Positions 29,993-37,995 of a stretch of 64,000 nucleotides of DNA are shown here, piece by piece. A model generated the notes under the pieces. It was given only the letters and a program-made list of their open reading frames with translations, did no database searches and was not told the DNA's origin. The stretch comes from Streptomyces marianii (lineage in GTDB: Bacteria > Actinomycetota > Actinomycetes > Streptomycetales > Streptomycetaceae). The first letter of the stretch is position 1. Every line of letters begins with the position of its first letter. The position numbers were made by a program, and so were the translations under genes. The stretch lies in assembly GCF_005795905.1 (NCBI RefSeq), contig NZ_VAWE01000001.1, positions 2,576,501 through 2,640,500 on the forward strand, given 5' to 3'.

Positions 29993-30427
29993 TCAGCCCC
30001 GCGTACTCCCCGCCCTCCCGGCACCATGCCTGCCGTCTAGGGACGGCGGGTCCTCCCCGTACATCAACCGCCGGACGAGCCGCACCAGCTCGGCGGGCTC
30101 GAAGGGCTTGGCGAGAAATGCGTCGACACCTGCGGCGATACCCGTGTCGACCTCCTGCTGCGTACAGGCGCTGATGATCGCGACGGGCACGCGCCTGGTC
30201 CTCGGGTCCGACCGCAGCCGCGCGGCGGTCCGCAGCCCGTCGAGCCGAGGCATCACCACGTCGAGCGTGATCACATCCGGCCGCACCTCGTGGACGACCT
30301 CCAGGCACTCGGCACCATCGGCCGCGGTCACGACCTCGAAGCCCTCCAGCTCGAGATTGACCCTGATCAGCTGCCGGATCACCCTGTTGTCGTCAACGAC
30401 GAGCACCCGGCCGGACACGCCTGACAC
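29993..30427 (-). CDS. Single-domain response regulator
   Basis: 144 aa from GTG at 30427 (VSGVSGRVLVVDDN); a start three codons later is possible. A CheY-like receiver with acidic pocket DDN, phosphoacceptor Asp in VITLDVVMPRLDG, Ser in IISACTQ (Thr/Ser switch) and Lys in AFLAKPFEP. There is no output domain; about 20 Arg/Gly residues follow. It lies 56 bp before nrtL. No histidine kinase is nearby. Confidence 0.88.
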   Translation of the reverse strand: MSGVSGRVLVVDDNRVIRQLIRVNLELEGFEVVTAADGAECLEVVHEVRPDVITLDVVMPRLDGLRTAARLRSDPRTRRVPVAIISACTQQEVDTGIAAGVDAFLAKPFEPAELVRLVRRLMYGEDPPSLDGRHGAGRAGSTRG

Positions 30428-30872
30428 AACTCGAGAGTAGGTCCGCGAACGCACCCGCGTCCGGCTTTTCCCCACTTCTGCCCCGAACGGGGGTGCGGGG
30501 CGGGTGGATGGGCCGCACGGATGGGGCGCCCGGCAGGGGCGGGTGGATGGGCCCCATGGATGAGGCGCCCGGCAGGGGCGGCCGGAGTACGGCGCGGGTG
30601 GGGAGTACGGGTTGGGGCCCGGCAGAGGCAGCCGGAGTACGGGGTGCCCCGGACGCGGGCTTGGGCCTGGACCGGGGGGCATGGGCTTGGGCCGGGGGGC
30701 ATGGGCTTGGGCCGGGACCGGGTGCCGGGCGCGTGGGCGGCCGGCCCCGGGGACGAACGGCCGGCGTCCCGCAGGGGTCTGCCGCCCCTCGGTCACGGGC
30801 TGGAAATACCTGTTCACGGGCACCCCATCAGAGCTGGTAGGGTTCTACCCGTCGCCGCCGAGAGCGGCGGAC
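30428..30872. repeat. GC-rich intergenic region with short tandem repeats, upstream of tRNA-Arg
   Basis: 445 bp. About 30499-30575 contains two copies of a roughly 39-bp unit with GGGTGGATGGGCC and GGCGCCCGGCAGGGGCGG; 30675-30720 contains a roughly 20-bp direct repeat (GGGGGGCATGGGCTTGGGCC). Strong G-strand bias. Open frames here are artefacts of composition. The tRNA promoter must lie in the last 50 bp. Confidence 0.6.
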
Positions 30873-30944
30873 GCCCCCGTAGCTCAGGGGATAGAGCAAC
30901 GGCCTCCGGAGCCGTGTGCGCAGGTTCGAATCCTGCCGGGGGCA
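30873..30944 (+). tRNA. tRNA-Arg (anticodon CCG), AICE integration site
   Basis: 72-nt cloverleaf: acceptor GCCCCCG pairs with CGGGGGC, A discriminator, T-loop GGTTCGAATCC, anticodon loop CTCCGGA (anticodon CCG, reads CGG). CCA is not encoded. The 3' part from 30904 is identical to 51385-51426, so the gene was rebuilt by the integrating element. Confidence 0.97.
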
Positions 30945-30945
30945 C
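30904..30945 (+). repeat. attL core (42 bp, within tRNA-Arg)
   Basis: Identical over 42 bp to 51385-51426; begins in the anticodon loop (CTCCGGAGCCG) and runs to one base beyond the tRNA, typical of tyrosine-integrase att cores in tRNA genes. Confidence 0.95.
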
Positions 30946-30962
30946 CCTGTATGAGGTGCCCA

Positions 30963-31002
30963 AAGACCCCGTCACCAGCGGAAACGCTGAGAGCGGGGTC
31001 TT
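30963..31002 (+). terminator. tRNA terminator supplied by the element
   Basis: AAGACCCCG (30963-30971) pairs with CGGGGTCTT (30994-31002) with an inner AGCG/CGCT stem, directly after the tRNA inside the element. Confidence 0.7.
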
Positions 31003-31051
31003 CGCGTATATGCAGGCGGATGCCGTCGAAGGCAGCCATTTGCCAGTGATC

Positions 31052-31076
31052 ACGTAATGACGACGTAATGATCTTG
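31052..31076. promoter_or_regulatory. Candidate integrase arm-type sites near attL
   Basis: ACGTAATGA occurs at 31052-31060 and again in ACGTAATGATCTTG at 31063-31076. The 13-mer CGTAATGATCTTG recurs exactly at 51303-51315 near attR. Repeats flanking both att cores suit arm-type binding by Int or Xis. Confidence 0.5.
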
Positions 31077-31147
31077 GTGGGCTTTCCCGCAGGTCAGCGG
31101 CCGTTCCCGGGGGCCTTGAGCGTAACCGTGTGGACTATACGTGGACT

Positions 31148-31194
31148 GACGAACGGGAGCCCCGAACCTCTGTGGTCCGGGGCTCCCGTTCGTC
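31148..31194 (-). terminator. Terminator of the int operon
   Basis: A perfect 17-bp stem (31148-31164 with 31178-31194) and 13-nt loop just past the int stop at 31210. Confidence 0.8.
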
Positions 31195-31209
31195 GGTCAT
31201 GTCGTTGTG

Positions 31210-32595
31210 TCAGTCCGGGGCGCCGTCCTCCCTCAGCCCCTGCATGATCCGGTCGTTCATCTCCTGCTCCTGGCCGTCGATGCACTTGGCATAGATCTTG
31301 AGCAGGACGTCCACCGAGTGACCCGCGCGAGCGGCGACCTCCGGCGCCGGGACACCGGAGTTGAGCCACTGGGAGACTCCGGCATGACGGAGGTCGTACG
31401 GCCGGAAGGCCAGGACCGACGACACCTGATGCGGCACGAGCGCCAGTTCCCGAGCCTGTTTCCATGCCCGCGAGTACGACGAGGCCGCGATCACGTTGCC
31501 CCGCTCGCTGGAGAACAGCCGGCCGTCCTCCGCCGTACCGAACTCCTTCAGATGCTCGCGGAGCAGCCGAACCAGCGGAGGAGGAATCGGCACGATGCGC
31601 ACCTCACCGTCGGCTCGCTGCTTCAGGCCGCGCCGATCGTGTGCCTCGCCGGAGTCGGTCCACGCCTTTCCTGCCGTGGGACGGGTCTCCGTGAGTTCGA
31701 TGCGGCCCCAGCCCGAAGCCGGAAGCGTGCAGTCGGACCGGCGAAGCCCGAGCGCCTCCCCTGGCCGCATGGCCGCGTAGTACAGGCACCCGAAGAACGC
31801 CCGCAGTCGCCGGCCACTGGCCCGGTCGTAGCCACCCACATAGGTAAGCGCGGTAAGCAGCTCCCGAGCCTGCCGAGGGTTGACCACCACACGGCGGTCA
31901 ACCTCCTGCACCGGCCGTTTCCCCCGCTTGCGCCGGACCCGGCTCAGCGGATTGGACGGCAGGTGTTCGAGTTCGACCGCGTACTCCAGCGCGTTGAAGA
32001 CCACTGCTCGACGTCGCCGGTAGGTCTGCGTTGCCGCAGGCTTACCGTCCAGCCTCCGGCCCAAAGCGTCGATCAGATCATGCGTACGAGTGATCTCCTG
32101 CAGCTCGCCCACCGGAAGCGAGGTCTTTTCGATCCACCGGACCGCCGCGGCGATCTCCTCAGGCCGCTCCCGCTCCCTGCGCGGCACGGGCAGAACGTAA
32201 GAGCGCAGAGCGCGCCGCAGCATCTCCGGAGAGGGCTGCCCCCGCCCAGGCTTGACCAGGGCGGGAACGACCGTTGCCAGTGCGTCGGTCATGCTGTCCC
32301 GCTGCTTGGCGGACGCCTCCGCCCACCGCGCATCCACGTACTTGACCGCCAGGTCGAGGAACGACAGCGCCGCCTTTCCACCACGCAGCGAGTCCGGCAG
32401 ACCGGTCACGGTGTCGAACGGATCACCCTTGTCAGCGGCACGAAGGAGCTTTGCCCGGAAGCGGTCCGCCAGCGCCTTCGTCTTGTGCGACTCGTGGAAC
32501 GGCGCACCGTCCACGGACCAACGGACGAGATACGTCGGCTTCTTCGCAGAGCGGTTGATACTGAGCTTCCAGATCACGACCTTGTACGACTTCAC
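31210..32595 (-). CDS. int: Tyrosine recombinase (integrase)
   Basis: 461 aa from GTG at 32595, which overlaps the xis stop by four bases (GTGA); a longer frame to 32709 overlaps xis heavily and is rejected. It performs integration and excision at tRNA-Arg. The N-terminal arm-binding domain (KKPTYLVRWSVDG) precedes the catalytic domain with box I AAMRPGEALGLRRSD, box II YDLRHAGVSQWL (the usual first His is Tyr, common in AICE integrases), GHSVDVLLKIY with His and the nucleophilic Tyr. The position next to attL is standard. Confidence 0.95.
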   Translation of the reverse strand: MKSYKVVIWKLSINRSAKKPTYLVRWSVDGAPFHESHKTKALADRFRAKLLRAADKGDPFDTVTGLPDSLRGGKAALSFLDLAVKYVDARWAEASAKQRDSMTDALATVVPALVKPGRGQPSPEMLRRALRSYVLPVPRRERERPEEIAAAVRWIEKTSLPVGELQEITRTHDLIDALGRRLDGKPAATQTYRRRRAVVFNALEYAVELEHLPSNPLSRVRRKRGKRPVQEVDRRVVVNPRQARELLTALTYVGGYDRASGRRLRAFFGCLYYAAMRPGEALGLRRSDCTLPASGWGRIELTETRPTAGKAWTDSGEAHDRRGLKQRADGEVRIVPIPPPLVRLLREHLKEFGTAEDGRLFSSERGNVIAASSYSRAWKQARELALVPHQVSSVLAFRPYDLRHAGVSQWLNSGVPAPEVAARAGHSVDVLLKIYAKCIDGQEQEMNDRIMQGLREDGAPD

Positions 32596-32804
32596 GAGAC
32601 GGCCCCCTCCGCTCGTTCCTCCAACCAGTCGTTGAGCACGTCGCGCCGAACCCGAAGCTCCCCGTTCGGCAGGCGAATACAGGGCGGAGCGAGGCGCAGT
32701 TCCCGCCACCGATAGAAGGTGCGCCGGGAGATCCCGCCCAGTTCATCGAGCACCTGCCGCACCGTGAGCAGTTCAGCCGCCTTCGTACGGCTGTCACGCG
32801 CCAT
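32592..32804 (-). CDS. xis: Excisionase-like MerR/HTH_17 DNA-binding protein
   Basis: 70 aa from ATG at 32804. It contains a helix-turn-helix with the excisionase signature: LLTVRQVLDELGGISRRTFYRW, then KLRLAPPCIRLPNGELRVRR wing-like region. Overlaps repSA by 11 bp upstream and int by 4 bp downstream, so all three are cotranscribed. Probably directs Int toward excision. Confidence 0.9.
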   Translation of the reverse strand: MARDSRTKAAELLTVRQVLDELGGISRRTFYRWRELRLAPPCIRLPNGELRVRRDVLNDWLEERAEGAVS

Positions 32805-34164
32805 GACGACCACCGCCCTCCCGCACAGAGGCAGCCAGAAGCGCCGCTTCCGGTGAGTAGCCGCGCCCCGCGTAACGCCACTGGCCGACCGTGACGGTCG
32901 GGACGTCAGCCAGGCCGAGGGACGCCCGTTGCTGTTCCGCACGGTGCTCGGCACGGGCCCGCCGGAGAGCGGTCAGCGTCGTCGAGTAGCGGCGCGACTT
33001 GGAGGAGAAGTGGCCGCCGTACCCAAGCATGTGGGCCCAACGGCGCAGCCCGAGCGACTCGAAATCCGGCAGGCCACCGAGCCACCAACACGTGGCGATC
33101 ATGCACAGCACATGCGCCCGCACGGGCAGCATGACCATGTCTCTCGCGCGGTAGATCCGGCCGTCCACCGCGCCGGCGGACTCCGCTCCCTTGGTGGCGT
33201 ACTTGGCGATGTAGCCCGCCACGGTGGCCGGAGAAGCAGGCCGCTCCCCCGCGTCCCGTCGGTACGAGGTGACCGGGCGTACGTCGACCTGGGCCCCGAA
33301 GCGCAGAGCCCGCGGACCGATGACGCCCGCGCCGGGAGCGTTCAGCCGCACTCGTCCGACCACGGCCCGCACTGAGTCGACCAGGAGCGGGACAGTCGCC
33401 CAGTAGGGCGGATGCGAGTCGGAGCCGTCCGGGCCGTCGAGGCGGATCACGGCATGGAAGTGGACCAGGCCGCGCCGCTGGTACTCGGCGACCTTCGCGT
33501 ACGACAGCCGGGCGACATCCCCGAACTCGGTACGAGACAGCCCGGCTCGCCGTGCGACCTCCCGCCGCAGTTCAAGCCCGAAGCGGTGCCAGAGCCGACC
33601 GGCGAACGCGTGCCAGAGGACGGCTCCCGCGTAGTCGTAGCAGCGCGGGCAGAGGGGTTCGCCGAGACGAGGGTCGTCCGCCGGGTGCCGCTCCCGGCAT
33701 CCGGTCGGAGTCCCGTGCGGGCAGCGGTCCCTTTTCCGGCGAGGCCGACAGGGCAACATGCGTCCGTCACGTTCTCGGCGGGTGTGGACCGGGCCGAACC
33801 CGGGGGCGGTGAGCGTGGCGAACACCCGCGGGTGACCGCTCACGGCCTCCGGAACGTTCTTGCCGCCGACGAGACCGGCACGGACGAGTTGGTACGTGTC
33901 CGCCCGGTACAGGGCCGAGCAGGCCGGGCAGACCGTCGCCCGCCGGTTGCCGCATGCGGTGAGCAGGCGACCGCCGTAGACATCCGAGCCGTAGGAGAGC
34001 AGGGCGGCGCCGGTCGTCGTGTCGTAGACGGTTGCCGCGCCGACCAGGTGAATCGGGTTGGTGCAGCCACCGACGCGGACGATGTTCCGGCGCCATGCCG
34101 CGAACTCCGGCTCAGAAGCTCTGGTGACGAGAGCGGCAACGCTCTGCGGAATGGCGGTGGTCAT
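32794..34164 (-). CDS. repSA: RepSA-like replication initiator
   Basis: 456 aa from ATG at 34164 (MTTAIPQSVAALVTRASE), overlapping the next upstream gene's stop by four bases. It resembles pSAM2 RepSA, a rolling-circle initiator: the metal-binding HUH-like RGLVHFHAVIRLDG (about residue 245), paired cysteines CPACSALYRADT and CPRCYDYAG, and the C-terminal AGYIAKYATKG segment with candidate Tyr. It should allow autonomous replication after excision. The dso is expected nearby or inside the gene. Confidence 0.9.
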   Translation of the reverse strand: MTTAIPQSVAALVTRASEPEFAAWRRNIVRVGGCTNPIHLVGAATVYDTTTGAALLSYGSDVYGGRLLTACGNRRATVCPACSALYRADTYQLVRAGLVGGKNVPEAVSGHPRVFATLTAPGFGPVHTRRERDGRMLPCRPRRKRDRCPHGTPTGCRERHPADDPRLGEPLCPRCYDYAGAVLWHAFAGRLWHRFGLELRREVARRAGLSRTEFGDVARLSYAKVAEYQRRGLVHFHAVIRLDGPDGSDSHPPYWATVPLLVDSVRAVVGRVRLNAPGAGVIGPRALRFGAQVDVRPVTSYRRDAGERPASPATVAGYIAKYATKGAESAGAVDGRIYRARDMVMLPVRAHVLCMIATCWWLGGLPDFESLGLRRWAHMLGYGGHFSSKSRRYSTTLTALRRARAEHRAEQQRASLGLADVPTVTVGQWRYAGRGYSPEAALLAASVREGGGRHGA

Positions 34165-34448
34165 CGGCGACCACCCCCGCCGCCGAACGCCTGCCCCATA
34201 ACTGCCGAGATCCCTTCCGGCCGAGTCTTGGCGCTGAAGCGGAGTGTCGGGTCCGTGAGCCAGACGGCGGCCGCGTGCTCGGGACACAGCCACTGCTCGG
34301 TTCCGTCGAGTTCGACGAGGACGATCTGTTCCCGTCCGGCGCAGGTCGAGACCTGCGCGTCACGCTGCCTGAGGTCGCAGTCGGGCGACGGGGATTTGCG
34401 CGAATGATGCGCGGTGGACAAAGTGTGAGTGCTCCTTTCACTACTCAT
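34161..34448 (-). CDS. Small AICE protein, 95 aa
   Basis: From ATG at 34448 (MSSERSTHTLSTAHH). Contains two Cys (SPDCDLRQRDAQVSTCAGR), LVELDGTEQWLCPEHAAAVWL with a third Cys and a Gly-rich C-terminus; the Cys/His pattern could bind zinc. Its stop overlaps the repSA start (ATGA), so it is in the same operon. Similar small genes precede repSA in other AICEs; function unknown. Confidence 0.75.
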   Translation of the reverse strand: MSSERSTHTLSTAHHSRKSPSPDCDLRQRDAQVSTCAGREQIVLVELDGTEQWLCPEHAAAVWLTDPTLRFSAKTRPEGISAVMGQAFGGGGGRR

Positions 34449-34525
34449 GTGGCGGATGGAGTGGGTTCCTGACGGGGTCGGGTTTGGCGACTTCGCGCCC
34501 CGTCGGGAGCCCGTCGTACGGGCGA

Positions 34526-34816
34526 TCACTGCCGCTCCTCGGGAGGAATCCCGACGACGCTGTACGAGATCGGTCCGAAGTCGCGGCGTGCGTCGAAGTA
34601 GCCCCGGCCGATGTCCTCCGTCGGCGCTCCGAGCGGAACGGCAACGAACTCCACACCGTCGCGGCGAGCGGCGGGGTCGGAGGCATCGACCAGGACGACG
34701 ACGGAGGCGTGACGGGGCACGACGACGGCCGGGTTGGCGGTCAGGAAGTCGACCAGCTCCCGCAGGCCGGCCAGGAAGGCGGCACGGTCACCGGCGCGGA
34801 TGACGTAGTCGGACAC
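34526..34816 (-). CDS. Small AICE protein, 96 aa
   Basis: GTG start at 34816 (VSDYVIRAGDRAAFLAG) with AAGGGG upstream. Mixed alpha/beta composition (AVVVPRHASVVVLVDASDP, YFDARRDFGPISYSVVGI). No known motif. It lies 35 bp downstream of the small membrane gene and 77 bp before the next small gene, on the same strand as tra and rep genes. The longer frame to 35299 is antisense-like and was rejected. Confidence 0.7.
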   Translation of the reverse strand: MSDYVIRAGDRAAFLAGLRELVDFLTANPAVVVPRHASVVVLVDASDPAARRDGVEFVAVPLGAPTEDIGRGYFDARRDFGPISYSVVGIPPEERQ

Positions 34817-34851
34817 AGGAAGTCCCCTTGTCTGGTCTGTAGTGGGGCGTT

Positions 34852-35046
34852 TCAGAAGCGGAGTTGGCCGAGGAAGCCGTTCACTCCGTCGAGGAGGGCC
34901 TGAACCACGGGCGCGGCCATGGTCCGGGCGAGCAGGAAGCCGAAGGCTCCGCAGAGCAGCGCGTCGGCCCACCTCAGGTACCGGATGCGCAGGAGGAACC
35001 AGATCAGCAGGCCGAGCAGCAGAACGGCCGACATGGACACCAGCAC
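34852..35046 (-). CDS. Small membrane protein, Spd-like
   Basis: 64 aa from GTG at 35046, with GAAAGGGG upstream overlapping the traB stop. Two hydrophobic segments (SAVLLLGLLIWFLL, WADALLCGAFGFLLART). Small membrane proteins following TraB usually belong to the Spd group that spreads plasmid DNA between mycelial compartments; assignment by context. Confidence 0.7.
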   Translation of the reverse strand: MLVSMSAVLLLGLLIWFLLRIRYLRWADALLCGAFGFLLARTMAAPVVQALLDGVNGFLGQLRF

Positions 35047-35058
35047 GGCAGGCCCCTT

Positions 35059-36381
35059 TCACGGTGCTTCGACGTGCAGTTCGGACAGGACGGGAGTCAG
35101 GTGCGCGTACTCGGCGGCGACGGCTTCGGCCTCCGCTTCCGTGATCAGGTGGGACCGGGCCCGCTCCCAGCCGTCGCCGGAGGCGAGGACGGCCGTACCG
35201 GCCTGTTCCGGGGTGATGGCCTGCGCCGCCTTCAGCGCGTCGGGGTTGAGGTCGCCAAGAGCCATCTCGGCCGTACCGGGGTCGGCCACGCGGTGGCACA
35301 CCCGGCCGCCCAGCTGTGCCCGCAGCGCGGTGACACCGGGCCCCAGGTCGGAGCCGACGCGTTGGCCGGCGACGACGAGGAACACCCCGAGGGACGCTCC
35401 GAGTTGGGCCAGCCGGATCAGCGCCGTACCGGCCGCGTGCGCTTCGTCCTTCTCGTTTCGGCTCGCCACGAGGAACAATTCCGCGATCTCGTCGACGATC
35501 ACGACGACGGGTACCGGGCGTTCCTTGCCGGACAGGCCCCAGATGTTCCGGACGCGAGCCGCCCGGCAGAGGGTCATCCGGTCAAGGGTCAGGTCGACGA
35601 GGGCGGCCAGCAGACGGACGGCTTGCTCTCGGTTCGTCGCGAGCGCGGACAACCTCGGTTCGTAGAGCGACAGTTCCATGCCGCCCTTGCAGTCGATCCC
35701 GACCAGGGCGACGGGTTGCGGGGCCAGGCCCGCCACGAGGGCATTGATCAGGGTGGACTTTCCGGAGCGGGTGGCCCCGACGATCAACCAGTGAGGCACG
35801 CGCCGCAGGTCGACCACCCATGCGGCCCCGGTCTCCAAGGCGCCCACGGTCACCCGGAGCAGATGGCCGGGCCCGCGCTGCTTCGGCACCCGAGGATCCG
35901 CCAACGGGTCGGCCGCCGAGGCGACGATCCGTACGACCCCCGGCTTCCAGGAGGTCACCCGCACCGAGTGCACCTGCCAGTTCTCCGCCATCGCGGGCGC
36001 AGCCTTGACGAAGTGCTCCGGGACCTGGCCCGGCAGCAGCCGGACGAGCAAGACGAAGCCGCTGGAAGTCGGGCGTATGAGTCCCCGCCGGGGCACGCGC
36101 GGCTGCGGCGGAGGCGCCCCTTTGCCGACGAGCCCGGACACCACGGTCAGCGCCGGCCGACGACTCACGGCGAGCCCGCAGCCGGCCATCAGAGGCCGCC
36201 AGGTCTGCACGACCCGGAAGGCCACGGCCGGGAAGCCGCATAACAGCCACCAGGCGACGGGATAGCGGCGGCGCAGCGCCGGGCCCGCCAGAAGCAGACC
36301 CGACACCAGCACTGCGGCCGCCACCAGCACCCAGCTCGGCCAGGTCGCACCGGCCGAAGTGGCGGAGGCCAGCTTCATCAC
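35059..36381 (-). CDS. TraB/FtsK-SpoIIIE-type DNA translocase
   Basis: 440 aa. N-terminal membrane segments (VLVAAAVLVSGLLLAGPA, VAWWLLCGFPAVAF) and a RecA-like motor with Walker A VGATRSGKST and Walker B PVVVIVDEIAELF. In AICEs one such hexameric pump transfers double-stranded DNA between hyphae, recognising a clt locus through a C-terminal winged helix. Here the C-terminal about 60 residues (ITPEQAGTAVLASG to end) fit that domain. It overlaps the upstream gene by four bases (ATGA). Confidence 0.92.
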   Translation of the reverse strand: MMKLASATSAGATWPSWVLVAAAVLVSGLLLAGPALRRRYPVAWWLLCGFPAVAFRVVQTWRPLMAGCGLAVSRRPALTVVSGLVGKGAPPPQPRVPRRGLIRPTSSGFVLLVRLLPGQVPEHFVKAAPAMAENWQVHSVRVTSWKPGVVRIVASAADPLADPRVPKQRGPGHLLRVTVGALETGAAWVVDLRRVPHWLIVGATRSGKSTLINALVAGLAPQPVALVGIDCKGGMELSLYEPRLSALATNREQAVRLLAALVDLTLDRMTLCRAARVRNIWGLSGKERPVPVVVIVDEIAELFLVASRNEKDEAHAAGTALIRLAQLGASLGVFLVVAGQRVGSDLGPGVTALRAQLGGRVCHRVADPGTAEMALGDLNPDALKAAQAITPEQAGTAVLASGDGWERARSHLITEAEAEAVAAEYAHLTPVLSELHVEAP

Positions 36382-36728
36382 TGACTGGCCCCCTTACCCG
36401 CCGGAGTAGCGGGAGCGCTCAGGGGCCGGATCTCCGCCGCTCGGAACGCGATCCCGTGCCGCCCCTCGTTCTCCCACGGCGTTGCGACCAGGTCCCGCAC
36501 GGCCACCGGCATACCGAGCTGCACCCCGGCCGGCTCACCAGCCACGCTCACGTTCACGACGTCGGCCGATGTCCCCGCCATCAGGCAGAGGCCGACCTGA
36601 TACATGGTCTTGCCCGTGTCGCGGTCAACGCGGAGCTGACCGGTATCCCGGTTGGCGACCCGCGGAGCCGGGGGAACGGCGCAGATGATCCCCGTGAACT
36701 TCGCGGTGTCGATCGGAAGGCTTGCCAC
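36378..36728 (-). CDS. SCO3933-family AICE protein
   Basis: 116 aa. Conserved features PPAPRVANRDTGQLRVDRDTG, VNVSVAGEPAGVQLG and PWENEGRHGIAFRAAEIRP match small proteins found before traB in many AICEs, which RefSeq calls SCO3933 family regulatory proteins (from memory). It starts the tra-side transcript, divergent from the GntR gene across the paired operators. Confidence 0.75.
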   Translation of the reverse strand: MASLPIDTAKFTGIICAVPPAPRVANRDTGQLRVDRDTGKTMYQVGLCLMAGTSADVVNVSVAGEPAGVQLGMPVAVRDLVATPWENEGRHGIAFRAAEIRPLSAPATPAGKGASQ

Positions 36729-36784
36729 TGTTCGGATCTCCTTGTCTTCGGCACCCGCAGGCCCATCCTGCGGGTTGCTTTACC

Positions 36785-36833
36785 ACCCGTAGTACGGGTA
36801 GCCATAGCAAGAGTGACCACCCGTAGTACGGGT
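36785..36833. promoter_or_regulatory. Two identical palindromic operators for the GntR regulator
   Basis: ACCCGTAGTACGGGT occurs at 36785-36799 and 36819-36833, centres 34 bp apart, within an identical 18-bp context. It lies between the divergent 36378-36728 gene and the GntR gene, exactly where a KorSA-like repressor would bind. Confidence 0.8.
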
Positions 36834-36910
36834 TGTCAACCGACCTAGCGATGAGCGAAGCTGTCTACGAACGTGGACAGCCGAACAAGACACGGCCACG
36901 GAGGGCCCGT

Positions 36911-37651
36911 ATGCCGCCGAAGAACACGCAGCCGAAGTACCGGCAGATCGCCGACTACCTGCGCGAAGGCATCTTGGACGGCACCTTCCCCGCCGGCCAG
37001 CCACTCCCGTCCGAGGAGGCGTTGGCGAAGCAGTTCGGCGTGACGCGCCCCACAGTCCGTCAGGGCCTCAGCGAACTACGGGCATCCGGTCTCGTCGAAG
37101 CCATCATGGGCCGCGGCACCTTCGCCCGCTCTCCCCACAGCCGCCCCAGCCACACACGCCCGCGCGGCGTACGCCGGACCACAGACGGCCGCTACGTCGA
37201 GGCGGACGGCATCCGCTGGACAGACGCCGAGCCACCGGTAGCCACCCGCACCGACGCCCCTCTAGCCCTGGCCGATCTGCTCCGCATCCCGCCGGGCGAG
37301 CCGATGTTCACGTACGACGCCCTACAGACCGCAGACCACGGCCGCCTTCGCCAACTCCACCGCACGTACATCCCGTTCTCCGTGCTGCTCGACACGAAGT
37401 ACGAGGAGGAGGCCCCTCCGCCGGCGCCGGAGCTCTACAGCGCGCTCGCAGACCTGGGCCACGAACTCCACTTCACGGAGTACGTCCGCACCCGCATGCC
37501 CCTTCCGGACCAGGCTCAAGCCCTACGACTCGCGGACGGAGTCCCACTACTGCACGTCATCCGCCTTACGCTCACCGACACGGACAAGCCTCTCGCTCTG
37601 GAGGAGTTCCACCTTCCGGGCCACGAGTTGGAGCTGTCGTTCCGGCTGTAG
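36911..37651 (+). CDS. GntR/HutC-family transcriptional regulator (KorSA-like)
   Basis: 246 aa from ATG at 36911 (MPPKNTQPKYRQIADYL), preceded by GGAGGG; longer frame to 36833 overlaps an operator. N-terminal winged helix (GQPLPSEEALAKQFGVTRPTVRQGLSELR) and C-terminal UTRA ligand-binding domain ending LALEEFHLPGHELELSF. In pSAM2 the corresponding repressor silences pra and transfer functions and itself. Two palindromes immediately upstream support autoregulation. Confidence 0.92.
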   Translation: MPPKNTQPKYRQIADYLREGILDGTFPAGQPLPSEEALAKQFGVTRPTVRQGLSELRASGLVEAIMGRGTFARSPHSRPSHTRPRGVRRTTDGRYVEADGIRWTDAEPPVATRTDAPLALADLLRIPPGEPMFTYDALQTADHGRLRQLHRTYIPFSVLLDTKYEEEAPPPAPELYSALADLGHELHFTEYVRTRMPLPDQAQALRLADGVPLLHVIRLTLTDTDKPLALEEFHLPGHELELSFRL

Positions 37652-37710
37652 CACAGTCGAGTTGGCTCAGACTTTCTCTACGTCATCAAGGGCTCGCTCC
37701 GCTCGCCGCG

Positions 37711-37731
37711 CGCCCGGCTTGACGCCGGGCG
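37711..37731. repeat. 8-bp stem-loop
   Basis: CGCCCGGC (37711-37718), loop TTGAC, GCCGGGCG (37724-37731). It is nested between further complementary GC-rich arms, GCTCGCCGCGCG on the left and CGCGCGGCGCGAGC on the right. Confidence 0.7.
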
Positions 37732-37820
37732 ACGCTCCTGTCTCCACCCCGCTCCGCCCGGCCGCCGGACGCGCGCGGCGCGAGCAGACATAGAGAAGAC
37801 GGCTGGCATGGGGCTGGGGC

Positions 37821-37987
37821 GGTCGGCTCCACGGCTTTAGGCAGCCACCATGGGGCGAGCCTCGAAGATCGGGGGCCCACATCGGGCTATTGCGGGCAGG
37901 TCCAGAGACTGCCCGAGTCGCGGGAAGCTTACGGGCCCCCGATCTCTCGCCCCATGGCAGCTCCCGCCCAAAGCCGCTCCGCCGACC
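37821..37987. repeat. 167-bp nested inverted repeat with central hairpin
   Basis: Arms: 37821-37838 with 37970-37987 (14 of 18 matched); 37848-37859 with 37946-37957 (12/12, contains CCATGG); 37867-37878 with 37933-37944 (12/12). Central hairpin 37893-37899 with 37909-37915 (7/7). Such structure is typical of single-strand or double-strand origins, or transfer loci. Confidence 0.85.
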
Positions 37988-37995
37988 TCAGTGGG

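Larger units (their letters stand above)
37652..37995. other. Non-coding region with large nested inverted repeats (candidate origin/transfer locus)
   Basis: 344 bp with no gene. It contains a stem-loop at 37711-37731 within a longer imperfect inverted repeat (about 37697-37788) and a 167-bp nested inverted repeat (37821-37987). Confidence 0.7.

Noticed and set aside
30428..30823. N-terminal extension of the response regulator back to 30823
   Set aside because: Pro/Gly/Arg repeats from the GC-rich spacer; receiver domain starts at 30427.
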